DNA of 64,000 nt, from assembly GCF_027924665.1 (NCBI RefSeq), contig NZ_AP027043.1, forward strand, positions 62,001 through 126,000, read 5' to 3'. This document shows, one piece after another, positions 33,115 to 41,105 of this stretch. Every line of letters begins with the position of its first letter. Within the stretch, counting starts at the first letter, position 1. The stretch comes from Flavobacterium sp. GSB-24. GTDB lineage: Bacteria; Bacteroidota; Bacteroidia; Flavobacteriales; Flavobacteriaceae. The notes below the pieces were generated by a model. The model was not told where the DNA came from and made no database searches. It worked only from the letters and a program-made list of their open reading frames with translations. The translations under genes were made by a program, and so were the position numbers.

Positions 33115-33145
33115 AAAAAAGCTCCAATAAATTGGAGCTTTTTTT
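33115..33145 (+). terminator. Intrinsic terminator of the ECF/DUF4252 operon
   Basis: 14-bp arms 33115-33128 and 33131-33144 (AAAAAAGCTCCAAT) with a two-base loop and a T run. The stem sequence is identical to that of the next terminator at 33792-33823. Confidence 0.92.
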
Positions 33146-33236
33146 ATAGCCCGTTAATAACAAGGCTTTTACAAAATCACAATATTAACAAATATTTTTC
33201 TACATTTACATCCAACATAACCTTTAAATACCACTA

Positions 33237-33779
33237 ATGAAAACACCAAAAATTCTCTTTCTTTTTTTAGTTTTAGTTCTAAACAGCTGTTCAAGCGATA
33301 ACAGTGAAAATCCAGAAGATCCAACCGTTCCAACATCAAAATTTGCAATGACTGCTAAAATTGATGGAACTTTGTGGGAAATGAACAATCCGTTCAATTC
33401 AAATTTTGCAACAAAACCATTATATACCTACTATCCTACATCTGAATATATTCAATTACAGGGGAGAAAAGGTGTAGATGAAATAATTTTATATATTAAA
33501 AGAAGCGATCTAAAAATTGGCACTTATCCTATCACGCCAGAAACTTATGATGCCTCAAAAACACAAATTCAATTTATCTTTAATACAAAACCAAAAAACC
33601 AATATGTCGCCAAAGGAACTTTGTCTATAACTTCAATTGATTTAAATACAAAAATCGTCGCAGGAACCTTTTCTTTTAATTGCGTTGAAGATTATTCAAA
33701 GCCAATTGGTGCAGATAATCCAGTTACAACACAAGTTACAGATGGTACTTTTAATTATAAATATGATGTTGCCTACTAA
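33237..33779 (+). CDS. Small lipoprotein of unknown function
   Basis: 180-residue lipoprotein (lipobox LNSC, Cys18, followed by SSDNSENPEDP). The mature domain opens FAMTAKIDGTLWEMNNPF, a start seen in DUF6252-like Bacteroidota lipoproteins, and continues as beta strands (EIILYIKRSDLKIGTYPI, KGTLSITSIDLNTKIVAGTFSF, read as TLSITSIDLNTK and IVAGTFSF). That pattern of G-T-Y-P and GTFSF is typical of small beta-sandwich lipoproteins. No function can be given. It is monocistronic, lying between two terminators with identical stems. Confidence 0.75.
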   Translation: MKTPKILFLFLVLVLNSCSSDNSENPEDPTVPTSKFAMTAKIDGTLWEMNNPFNSNFATKPLYTYYPTSEYIQLQGRKGVDEIILYIKRSDLKIGTYPITPETYDASKTQIQFIFNTKPKNQYVAKGTLSITSIDLNTKIVAGTFSFNCVEDYSKPIGADNPVTTQVTDGTFNYKYDVAY

Positions 33780-33791
33780 GGAACAAAAAAC

Positions 33792-33823
33792 AAAAAAGCT
33801 CCAATTTTCATTGGAGCTTTTTT
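33792..33823. terminator. Intrinsic terminator between the lipoprotein and carB genes
   Basis: 14-bp arms 33792-33805 and 33810-33823 around TTTC. It reads out of the plus-strand lipoprotein gene and is also suitably placed for the convergent carB gene. Confidence 0.92.
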
Positions 33824-33840
33824 TATATCAGAATTTGAGA

Positions 33841-36696
33841 TTATTTACTCAAATACATTTTTCTTCTAGAGTACAATTCGTAGAATTGATCGTCTTTTAA
33901 GTCATCAATAAACAAGATGCTTTCTCCTGTAGATTTCATTTCTGGTCCTAACGCCTTGTTTACGTTCGGAAACTTGCTGAAAGAGAAAACTGGCTGCTTA
34001 ATTGCATATCCTTTTAATTGCGGATTAAAATCAAAGTCAGTTACTTTATTGTGGCCTAACATTACTTTTGTAGCGTAGTTTACATAAGGTTCTCCGTAAG
34101 CTTTTGCAATAAATGGAACCGTTCTAGAAGCTCTTGGATTTGCCTCGATAATGTAAACTGTATCGTCTTTTATCGCAAACTGAATATTAATTAGACCTAC
34201 AGTTTTTAAAGCTCTCGCAATTTTATGTGTATGATCTTTAATTTGCTGCATTACAAATTCTCCTAAGTTAAAAGGAGGTAATGTCGCGTTACTATCTCCA
34301 GAGTGAACTCCACAAGGCTCAATGTGCTCCATAATACCAATGATGTAAACATTTCCATCAGCATCACAAATGGCATCAGCTTCAGCTTCAATCGCTCCAG
34401 CTAAATAGTGATCCAAAAGTAATTTGTTTCCTGGAATTGTTTTCAACAAATCGATAACGTGTTCTTCAAGTTCTTTTTTGTTGATTACAATTTTCATTCC
34501 CTGACCTCCTAATACATAAGAAGGACGAATTAAAAGTGGGAAATCTAAACTATCAGCTAAGTTCGAAGCTTCGTCTGCCGTTTCAGCGATTCCGAATCTT
34601 GGGAAAGGAATATTTAATTCAGTTAATAAGTCTGAGAAACGTCCTCTATCTTCAGCTAAATCAAGTGCATCAAAACTAGTTCCGATGATTTTTACACCAT
34701 ATTTAGATAATTTGTCTGCTAATTTAAGAGCTGTTTGTCCACCAAGCTGTACGATTACACCTTCTGGTTTTTCGTGCTGGATGATATCGTAAATATGTTC
34801 CCAGAAAACTGGCTCAAAGTATAATTTATCAGCAGTATCAAAATCTGTAGAAACCGTTTCAGGGTTACAGTTAATCATGATTGTTTCGTAACCGCATTCT
34901 TTTGCTGCTAAAACTCCATGCACACAAGAATAATCAAACTCAATTCCCTGACCAATTCTGTTTGGTCCAGAGCCTAGAACGATAACTTTCTTTTTATCTG
35001 TAACAATACTTTCGTTATCAACAAAACGTTCTCCATTTGCTTTTTCTATTTCAGCCTCAAAAGTTGAATAGTAGTAAGGAGTCAGTGCTTTAAACTCAGC
35101 TGCACAAGTATCAACCAGTTTAAACACACGGTTAATGTTTTGCTCCATACGTAAAGAATGTACTTCACTTTCCAGACAGTTCATCATGTGAGCAATTTGT
35201 CTGTCTGCAAAACCTTTTTGTTTTGCTTCAAGTAATAATTCTTTAGGAAGATTAGAAACTTTATAGTTTGAAATTTCTTTCTCTAAAACATAAAGTTCTT
35301 CGTATTGTTTTAAGAACCACATATCGATTCTTGTAATTTCATGAATTCTGCTCAACGGAATTCCCATTGCGATTGCATCATAAATTACAAATACTCTATC
35401 CCAGCTTGCGTATGTAAGCTTTTCGATAATCTGCTCGTAATCTTTATATCCTTTTCCGTCAGCCCCTAACCCATTTCTTTTAATTTCTAAAGATTGAGTT
35501 GCTTTGTGAAGCGCTTCCTGAAAAGAGCGCCCGATTCCCATAACTTCACCTACAGATTTCATCTGAAGACCTAAAGTTCTGTCTGATCCTTCAAACTTAT
35601 CAAAGTTCCAACGTGGTATTTTTACGATTACATAATCTAAAGTTGGTTCAAAAAGAGCCGAAGTCGATTTTGTAATTTGATTTTGTAATTCATCTAAGTT
35701 GTATCCTAAAGCCAGTTTAGAAGCAATTTTAGCAATTGGGTAACCAGTTGCTTTTGATGCTAATGCAGAAGAACGAGAAACACGAGGGTTAATCTCGATT
35801 GCTACGATATCTTCTTTTTCGTCTGGCGAAACTGCGAATTGTACGTTACATCCTCCAGCAAAGTTTCCGATACTTCTCATCATCAAGATTGCGTAATCTC
35901 TCAGTTTTTGGAAAGTTGTATCAGATAAAGTCATTGCAGGCGCAACTGTAATCGAATCTCCAGTATGGATTCCCATTGGGTCCATATTTTCGATTGAACA
36001 GATAATTACAACATTATCGTTTTTATCTCTTAAAAGCTCTAATTCGTATTCTTTCCATCCCATCAAAGCTTTATCAATTAAAACTTCGTGAATTGGCGAA
36101 GCTTCAAGACCTCTTGTTAAAAGCTCATCAAAATCTTCTTTTTTGTAAACTACTGCAGCCCCTGTTCCTCCAAGTGTAAACGATGGACGAATTACAAGTG
36201 GAAAACCAAATTCCTGAGCAATTTCTTTTCCTTCTAAATATGAAGTAGCCGTTTTTGCAGGTGCAGTTGGTACATTGATTTTTTCTAAAAGCTGTTTAAA
36301 CTGCTCTCTGTCTTCTGTAATATTAATTGCGTTTACATCAACTCCAATTAATCTTACTCCGAAATCCTGCCAGATTCCTTTTTCTTCCGCTTCCAAACAC
36401 AAGTTCAAAGCTGTTTGTCCTCCCATTGTTGGTAAAACAGCATCAATTTGTGGATGTTCCTTAAGAATCTCAATAATCGATTTTGTCGTTAATGGTTTCA
36501 AATAAATATGATCGGCCATAGATGGGTCGGTCATAATCGTCGCTGGATTTGAGTTAATCAAGATAACTTCAATTCCTTCTTCACGAATAGAACGTGCAGA
36601 TTGAGAACCTGCATAGTCGAATTCGCAAGCTTGACCAATAACAATAGGTCCCGAACCTATTATTAAAACGGATTTAATTGATGTGTCTTTAGGCAT
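33841..36696 (-). CDS. carB: Carbamoyl-phosphate synthase large subunit, short form
   Basis: Makes carbamoyl phosphate from bicarbonate, ATP and ammonia delivered by CarA, for pyrimidine and arginine synthesis. The 951 residues contain two ATP-grasp halves: VLIIGSGPIVIGQACEFDYAG (read as GSGPIVIGQACEFDYAG; about 10-30) and VIVLGSGPNRIGQGIEFDYSC (read as GSGPNRIGQGIEFDYSC; about 570-590). IEINPRVSRSSALASKATGYPIAKIA (read as INPRVSRSSALASKATGYP) and IEANPRASRTVPFIAK mark the metal sites. It ends right after the second ATP-grasp domain (YSRRKMYLSK), so the ~120-residue C-terminal MGS domain, which binds UMP and ornithine in the 1073-residue E. coli enzyme, is absent. The gene stands alone here; carA is not in the window. 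Confidence 0.96.
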   Translation of the reverse strand: MPKDTSIKSVLIIGSGPIVIGQACEFDYAGSQSARSIREEGIEVILINSNPATIMTDPSMADHIYLKPLTTKSIIEILKEHPQIDAVLPTMGGQTALNLCLEAEEKGIWQDFGVRLIGVDVNAINITEDREQFKQLLEKINVPTAPAKTATSYLEGKEIAQEFGFPLVIRPSFTLGGTGAAVVYKKEDFDELLTRGLEASPIHEVLIDKALMGWKEYELELLRDKNDNVVIICSIENMDPMGIHTGDSITVAPAMTLSDTTFQKLRDYAILMMRSIGNFAGGCNVQFAVSPDEKEDIVAIEINPRVSRSSALASKATGYPIAKIASKLALGYNLDELQNQITKSTSALFEPTLDYVIVKIPRWNFDKFEGSDRTLGLQMKSVGEVMGIGRSFQEALHKATQSLEIKRNGLGADGKGYKDYEQIIEKLTYASWDRVFVIYDAIAMGIPLSRIHEITRIDMWFLKQYEELYVLEKEISNYKVSNLPKELLLEAKQKGFADRQIAHMMNCLESEVHSLRMEQNINRVFKLVDTCAAEFKALTPYYYSTFEAEIEKANGERFVDNESIVTDKKKVIVLGSGPNRIGQGIEFDYSCVHGVLAAKECGYETIMINCNPETVSTDFDTADKLYFEPVFWEHIYDIIQHEKPEGVIVQLGGQTALKLADKLSKYGVKIIGTSFDALDLAEDRGRFSDLLTELNIPFPRFGIAETADEASNLADSLDFPLLIRPSYVLGGQGMKIVINKKELEEHVIDLLKTIPGNKLLLDHYLAGAIEAEADAICDADGNVYIIGIMEHIEPCGVHSGDSNATLPPFNLGEFVMQQIKDHTHKIARALKTVGLINIQFAIKDDTVYIIEANPRASRTVPFIAKAYGEPYVNYATKVMLGHNKVTDFDFNPQLKGYAIKQPVFSFSKFPNVNKALGPEMKSTGESILFIDDLKDDQFYELYSRRKMYLSK

Positions 36697-36792
36697 TTTG
36701 TATGTATTGTGTAGTTATATAAAGTACTTCTAAAAAACATTCGTAGTCTATTCTAAACTAGAATGTTGCAAAAATTTTTACCGACAAGGTAT

Positions 36793-36826
36793 AAAAAAAG
36801 GCGATACTAAAAAAGTAATCGCCTTA
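36793..36826 (-). terminator. Intrinsic terminator of rpmH
   Basis: GGCGAT...ATCGCC stem with an ACT/AGT extension. On the minus strand it is followed by seven T residues and lies 19 bases past the rpmH stop. Confidence 0.85.
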
Positions 36827-36844
36827 TGTATGTTTATACAAACA

Positions 36845-37006
36845 TTATTTTTTGTGTCTAGGTTCGCTAGAAACAGTTAATTTATGTCTTCCTTTTGCTC
36901 TTCTACGCGCTAGAACTTTTCTTCCATTCGCAGAAGCCATTCTGTCCATAAATCCGTGCTTATTTCTTCTTTTTCTTTTCGATGGTTGAAATGTTCTTTT
37001 GCTCAT
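36845..37006 (-). CDS. rpmH: 50S ribosomal protein L34
   Basis: Ribosomal protein L34, 53 residues. The sequence runs [19 protein letters not shown], then [20 protein letters not shown], and ends [14 protein letters not shown]. The MKRTFQPS-type start and the ARRRAKGR motif are diagnostic, and its very basic composition fits a protein buried in 23S rRNA. Here it stands alone between carB and an unrelated gene, rather than with dnaA/rnpA as in many bacteria. It has its own terminator and a good promoter. Confidence 0.97.
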
Positions 37007-37079
37007 TGTTTTGTATCTTTAAAATGGTATCTAATATCTCTTTTTCTAGTTTTCAATATCGTTGCTCAAAAACCGAGTG

Positions 37080-37109
37080 CAAATATACAAAGACTTTTTT
37101 TTCTGGCAA
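37080..37109 (-). promoter_or_regulatory. Promoter of rpmH
   Basis: On the minus strand, TTG (plus 37107-37109) and TATATTTG (plus 37080-37087) are 19 bases apart and fit the -33/-7 consensus; the leader to rpmH is about 70 bases. Confidence 0.7.
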
Positions 37110-37143
37110 GTAGTTTTATAAAAATATTTTTAATTCCTTTTAC

Positions 37144-37151
37144 TATCTTTG
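37144..37151 (+). promoter_or_regulatory. -7 box upstream of the TPR protein gene
   Basis: TATCTTTG, exact match to TAnnTTTG, 22 bases before the ATG at 37174. No clear -33 element. Confidence 0.5.
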
Positions 37152-37173
37152 CAATCACAAATTTACATTAATT

Positions 37174-37689
37174 ATGTTTCACAAAAATATTAAACTTATT
37201 TTGGCCGGACTTCTTGTTGTAGCTGGCATTTGGCAATTTACAGAAAGTAATATCGGAAATGGTATTTTCCTTATTTTACTAACTGCGATTCCAATTTTTC
37301 TTTATTTTAAAAACGAATTTATCCTTTTAGCTTTCCTAAAATTAAGAAAACAAGATTTTGAAGGTGCTAAAAAATGGCTATCATATATTAAAAATCCAGA
37401 AGGGGCATTAGTAAGAAAGCAGCAAGGTTACTTAAATTATTTACAAGGAATCATGCTTTCTCAAACAAATATCAACCAAGCTGAGAAACATTTCAAAAAA
37501 GCTATCGAACTTGGACTATCAATGGACATGGATTTAGCTGTAGCTAAATTGAACCTTGCAGGGGTTGCCATGTCACGCAGAAGAAAACTTGAAGCAACTA
37601 ATTTATTAAACGAAGCTAAAAAATTAGACAAACAAGGAATGCTGAAAGAACAAATTTCTATGATGAAAGAACAAATGAAGAAAATCTAA
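37174..37689 (+). CDS. TPR-like membrane-anchored protein
   Basis: 171-residue protein. Residues about 7-50 form two membrane helices (LILAGLLVVAGIWQF and GIFLILLTAIPIFLYF) in a DUF2892-like hairpin. From about residue 55 onward helical repeats follow (LRKQDFEGAKKWLSYIKNPEG, read as QDFEGAKKWLSYIKNPEG; QGYLNYLQGIMLSQTNINQAEKHFKKAIELGL, read as YLQGIMLSQTNI and AEKHFKKAIELGL; DLAVAKLNLAGVAMSRRRKLEA), matching tetratricopeptide motifs facing the cytoplasm. Likely a scaffold for protein contacts; partners unknown. A terminator follows within 25 bases. Confidence 0.75.
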   Translation: MFHKNIKLILAGLLVVAGIWQFTESNIGNGIFLILLTAIPIFLYFKNEFILLAFLKLRKQDFEGAKKWLSYIKNPEGALVRKQQGYLNYLQGIMLSQTNINQAEKHFKKAIELGLSMDMDLAVAKLNLAGVAMSRRRKLEATNLLNEAKKLDKQGMLKEQISMMKEQMKKI

Positions 37690-37711
37690 CGATTTTTAAA
37701 TTTCAATATTT

Positions 37712-37749
37712 AAATCCCAAATTTCAATTTACTGGTGTTTGGGATTTTT
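37712..37749 (+). terminator. Intrinsic terminator of the TPR gene
   Basis: 10-bp arms AAATCCCAAA (37712-37721) and TTTGGGATTT (37738-37747) followed by T residues; close to the stop of the convergent lipoprotein gene as well. Confidence 0.65.
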
Positions 37750-38246
37750 CATTTTAAAGTATCAACAACAAACGTTGGTGGGACTTTCATTATAACCATT
37801 TTATTAATTTCTCTTAGATCAATCTTTTTATCTGTCTTAGTAAATTCATGATCAATCTTTATTCTATCTAATGATTTTCCAAAAAGCCTAAATAAAATTG
37901 ACCCGTTGTGTCCATGAATTTTAAGCTTCTTTAATTGATTCTTATACTTTAATACAAATGCATTCGTTTCTCCATCTTCAACCAAACTTTCATAGCTGTC
38001 TTTCTTTGGAAAAGTTATAGTATCCAATATATTATAAATTCTTTCTTTTTCTTCGTCGTTCAAAATTGTAAAGTATGTTTCTTTCTTGAAACCATAAACA
38101 TTAGTATAATAAAGTGTGTCTGAAGAATTGAATTTCAAATAATAAGATTCATGAATATTCCATTTGAAAAAAGTAAAATCATAATCTTTCTTTGGAGATT
38201 CACAGCCAACTAAAATTAGCCCCAAAACAATTATCAATGTTCTCAT
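37749..38246 (-). CDS. Small lipoprotein, unknown function
   Basis: 165-residue lipoprotein (lipobox LILVGC, Cys15, followed by ESPKKDYDF). The mature part alternates beta-like and helical stretches (FFKWNIHESYYLKFNSSDT, TNAFVLKYKNQLKKLKIHG). No family is recognised and no catalytic motif is seen. The gene follows the alpha/beta hydrolase gene region on the same strand in a low-complexity stretch, with a decayed palindromic element just upstream, and appears monocistronic. Confidence 0.6.
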   Translation of the reverse strand: MRTLIIVLGLILVGCESPKKDYDFTFFKWNIHESYYLKFNSSDTLYYTNVYGFKKETYFTILNDEEKERIYNILDTITFPKKDSYESLVEDGETNAFVLKYKNQLKKLKIHGHNGSILFRLFGKSLDRIKIDHEFTKTDKKIDLREINKMVIMKVPPTFVVDTLK

Positions 38247-38262
38247 ATTTTATTAATTCTCT

Positions 38263-38317
38263 TTGTGGAGCTACTTACAGAGATTTCTCTCCCGAAGCCT
38301 CGGGATCAAAATGACAA
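38263..38317. repeat. Decayed copy of the dispersed palindromic element
   Basis: TGGAGCTACTTACAGAGATTT, then CTCCCGAAGCCTCGGGATCA and AATGACAAG resemble one arm and part of the interior of the element at 24730-24831. A small CCCGA...TCGGG hairpin is preserved. A TCAAAATTTTGA palindrome at about 38349-38360 lies next to it and may act as terminator for the hydrolase gene. Confidence 0.5.
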
Positions 38318-38405
38318 GATTGAAGATAATCTTCATGACAAAACCTCTATCAAAATTTTGACAAAGCCTGAAAACTTAAAACATTAAACTTGGAATTTAA
38401 ATCTT

Positions 38406-39065
38406 TTAGTCTTCCAATATAATAGAAGGCAGATTCTCATTCAGCCATTTATATTTATTGAGAATCATAATATGGGTTCCGCCTTTTACGATAATACACT
38501 TATTGATATATTTTATTGGAAAAACCTCGTCTTGATCTCCGTGAATGTGAATTACATTTTCATCAATTTGATTTCTATCCCAGCGAATCACACTTTCTAC
38601 AGCCCATTGCAGATAACCTAAATCACGGACTGATAAAAACTTCTCGTAAAGTTTAATTCTCTTATTGACTTTTTCGCCAAATGAAAATTTAGCCAATTTT
38701 TCAATATTTAAAATCAACTGCATCGGAATTAGCTTATATGCTTTTGTGCTCTTCCCTATTTTCATTCTTCTAGGAAACTCCGCATTGCTTCTTACACTGG
38801 ATATAATAATAATTTTTCGAGTTTTTATATGTTTCGAAATTTCCTGAACTAAAATTCCGCCAAAGGAAACACCAATTAAAACAGGGTTTTCATGTTTTAT
38901 CTTTTCACTAATTCGAAGCGCATAATCTGAAAGTGATTCTTTAGGCTTGGGAATCTCCCACTCCAAAAGAAACATTTCAAAAACATCTTCATCTAATTGT
39001 ATTCTTTCAAAAATAGACGAACTTGCTGCCAGACCCGGCATAAAATAAACTGGAATTTTACTCAT
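38406..39065 (-). CDS. Alpha/beta hydrolase
   Basis: 219-residue cytoplasmic hydrolase. PVYFMPGLAASSSIFE holds the oxyanion region near residue 8, PVLIGVSFGGILVQEI near 60 holds the nucleophile elbow G-V-S-F-G-G, VIHIHGDQDEVFP near 170 holds the acidic residue, and KGGTHIMI near 192 holds the catalytic His, completing the Ser-Asp-His triad. Substrate unknown. There is no signal peptide. It is upstream of the small lipoprotein gene on the same strand, but the 159-base gap with repeat debris argues against tight coupling. Confidence 0.82.
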   Translation of the reverse strand: MSKIPVYFMPGLAASSSIFERIQLDEDVFEMFLLEWEIPKPKESLSDYALRISEKIKHENPVLIGVSFGGILVQEISKHIKTRKIIIISSVRSNAEFPRRMKIGKSTKAYKLIPMQLILNIEKLAKFSFGEKVNKRIKLYEKFLSVRDLGYLQWAVESVIRWDRNQIDENVIHIHGDQDEVFPIKYINKCIIVKGGTHIMILNKYKWLNENLPSIILED

Positions 39066-39354
39066 ATTATTAAAATGAAATTACCTTATGACATTTATTT
39101 TAAAAAAATAAAGTTACTTTTTAATATCATCTTAATCAAATTTCGCTCCACATTATTAATTGAATCCAAAAAAATAAACTTAGAAACAATTGCTTAAAGT
39201 TTATCTCTTCAAAAAATAATTTAATATTGAAAATCAAATGATTACCTTTGTATTTGAAATATTTTTTGGCTTTAAAATCTTATAAAGAATTTTCTGTCAA
39301 TACTATTTCAATTCCCAAATTCAATTTATAAACATAACCTTAAAAGAAATTACT

Positions 39355-39657
39355 ATGGAAACTTTTGTAACTATGGAAATCAAAGACAACACTTTTGCAC
39401 GCCAATTTGAAACTGTCGTACCTGAAGGAATGCTGGCAGTTGAATATTCATTTCAAGAAAAAAAAATCTTCTTAACTAAAATCAACACACCAGATTCGTA
39501 TCAAAATGAAGAAGCTATTAACGCTTTACTTAAAAACATTTTAGAATTAAGCTCTGAAAAAAATTACAGAGTTGTTCCAATTCATCCAAAGATTGTTTCT
39601 TTTTTCAAAAAAAATCCTAGATATAAAGAACTGCTTCCTCCTGGAATTAGAATCTAA
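39355..39657 (+). CDS. Short GNAT-type N-acetyltransferase-like protein (YjdJ/CG family)
   Basis: 100-residue protein of the short GNAT branch. VEYSFQEKKIFLTKINTPD and VVPIHPKIVSFFKKNPRYKELLP (read as VPIHPKIVSFFKKNPRYKEL) match the C-terminal strand-helix of the short GCN5-related family, where the His-Pro..v..yl..np motif is typical. At this length the acetyl-CoA pocket is minimal, so activity is uncertain. A TACCTTTG box at 39243-39250 lies about 100 bases upstream. The stop codon overlaps the stop codon of the convergent transporter gene by 4 bases. Confidence 0.7.
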   Translation: METFVTMEIKDNTFARQFETVVPEGMLAVEYSFQEKKIFLTKINTPDSYQNEEAINALLKNILELSSEKNYRVVPIHPKIVSFFKKNPRYKELLPPGIRI

Positions 39658-41093
39658 AAATATCCAATAATTCGGAGCCACAATCCTCCAATTACCATAT
39701 AAATAAAGAGCATAACTAAACCAGTTATAAGTCCTTTGACCCACCAGCTCTTTAAATCGACGTAGCCGCTCCCAAAGAAAACGGGTGCCGGACCATGACC
39801 ATAATGCGTTAATGTTCCGTATAGCGAACCTATAAAACCAAGCATAAAAGCAAGCAGCAGTCCTGGAATTCCAAGCGAAACTCCTACGCCAAGCAATGCG
39901 GCATACATTGCCGCTACGTGTGCTGTTGCACTTGCAAAAAGGTAATGACTAAAAAAGTATACAAGCACAATAATCGGGAAAGCCATTTGCCAGCTTAATC
40001 CACCAATTTCTGCTTTTACAAGATCACTAAACCACGCAATGAAGCCTAATTCATTGAGCGAACTGGCCATCATTACTAAAACAGAAAACCAAACAATTGT
40101 ATCCCAAGCTCCTTTTTCGGCTTTTACATCATCCCAAGTTAAAACCGAAGTCAGCAATAAAATTACTAATCCTATAAATGCTGTTGTTGTCGCATCAATA
40201 GAAAATAAATCTCCAGTCATCCAAAGAAAAAGAAGTATAAAAAACGTCAGCAGCATCATCCATTCGTTTCTGGTTATTGCTCCCATTTCTTTTAATTTCT
40301 GAGATGCTATCTGCGGCGCATCGGCTGTTTTTTTCAATTCTGGAGGATAAATTTTATACAACACAAACGGAATGACAAAAAATGCACATAAACCTGGAAC
40401 AATCGCCGCAGCTGCCCACGACATCCAAGCTATTTTTATTCCTAAATTAAGCGCAAATTTTTGACACATCGGATTACTTGCCGTACCTGTTAGAAACATT
40501 GAAGATGCTATCAAATTCATATTATAACTATTTAAAGTCAAATACGAACCCAGCTTTCTGTGTGTCTCGGGCTGATCAGGCATTGAGCCAAAACTCATAG
40601 ACATGGATTTCATGATCGGATAAATAATCCCTCCCCCTCTTGCCGTGTTACTCGGAACAGCTGGCGCCAGCACTAAATCGGCCAATCCTAAACCATAAGC
40701 CAATCCTAAAGAACTTTTCCCGAATATTTTGATGAATAAAAAAGCAATTCTATTTCCTAAACCTGTTTTGATAAAACCTCTGGCTATAAAGAATGAAATT
40801 CCAATTAACCAAATTACTTTATCTCCAAAACCTCTCAAGGCCAAAGTAATCGATTTTCCTGGATCGCCTGGAGCCAAAACCTGTGACATTGCCGTTAATG
40901 CAATTGCAATCATACACATAGTCCCCATAGGAGCTGCTTTTAGAATAATTCCTAAAATTGTAGCTACGAAAATGGCAAATAAATGCCACGCTTCTATTAC
41001 AACGCCATTTGGTGCAGGAATAAACCAAATTGCAATTCCAATTGCCAGCGTTATCAGGGTCTGAGGAATTTTTACTTCTTTCATAAAAAACAA
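39654..41093 (-). CDS. DASS-family dicarboxylate/anion:sodium symporter
   Basis: Inner-membrane carrier of 479 residues with about 12-14 hydrophobic segments, of the divalent anion:Na+ symporter (SLC13/CitT) group. Family hallmarks are SNTARGGGIIYP in the first half (the first SNT sodium/substrate motif), TASNPMCQK, then the mirrored second half with FASATAHVAAMYAA, where SAT takes the place of SNT. Likely substrates are C4-dicarboxylates, citrate or tartrate. The ATG used is at 41093; an ATG at 41084 (MKEVKIPQ) is equally plausible. The porin gene lies 12 bases upstream, so outer-membrane porin and inner-membrane carrier form one uptake unit. Confidence 0.88.
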   Translation of the reverse strand: MFFMKEVKIPQTLITLAIGIAIWFIPAPNGVVIEAWHLFAIFVATILGIILKAAPMGTMCMIAIALTAMSQVLAPGDPGKSITLALRGFGDKVIWLIGISFFIARGFIKTGLGNRIAFLFIKIFGKSSLGLAYGLGLADLVLAPAVPSNTARGGGIIYPIMKSMSMSFGSMPDQPETHRKLGSYLTLNSYNMNLIASSMFLTGTASNPMCQKFALNLGIKIAWMSWAAAAIVPGLCAFFVIPFVLYKIYPPELKKTADAPQIASQKLKEMGAITRNEWMMLLTFFILLFLWMTGDLFSIDATTTAFIGLVILLLTSVLTWDDVKAEKGAWDTIVWFSVLVMMASSLNELGFIAWFSDLVKAEIGGLSWQMAFPIIVLVYFFSHYLFASATAHVAAMYAALLGVGVSLGIPGLLLAFMLGFIGSLYGTLTHYGHGPAPVFFGSGYVDLKSWWVKGLITGLVMLFIYMVIGGLWLRIIGYF

Positions 41094-41105
41094 AATTTAG
41101 GTGAA

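Noticed and set aside
33841..36696. carB as a truncated pseudogene
   Set aside because: Both ATP-grasp halves are complete, the stop is clean, and no remnant of the missing domain follows. The short form appears to be normal in this group.
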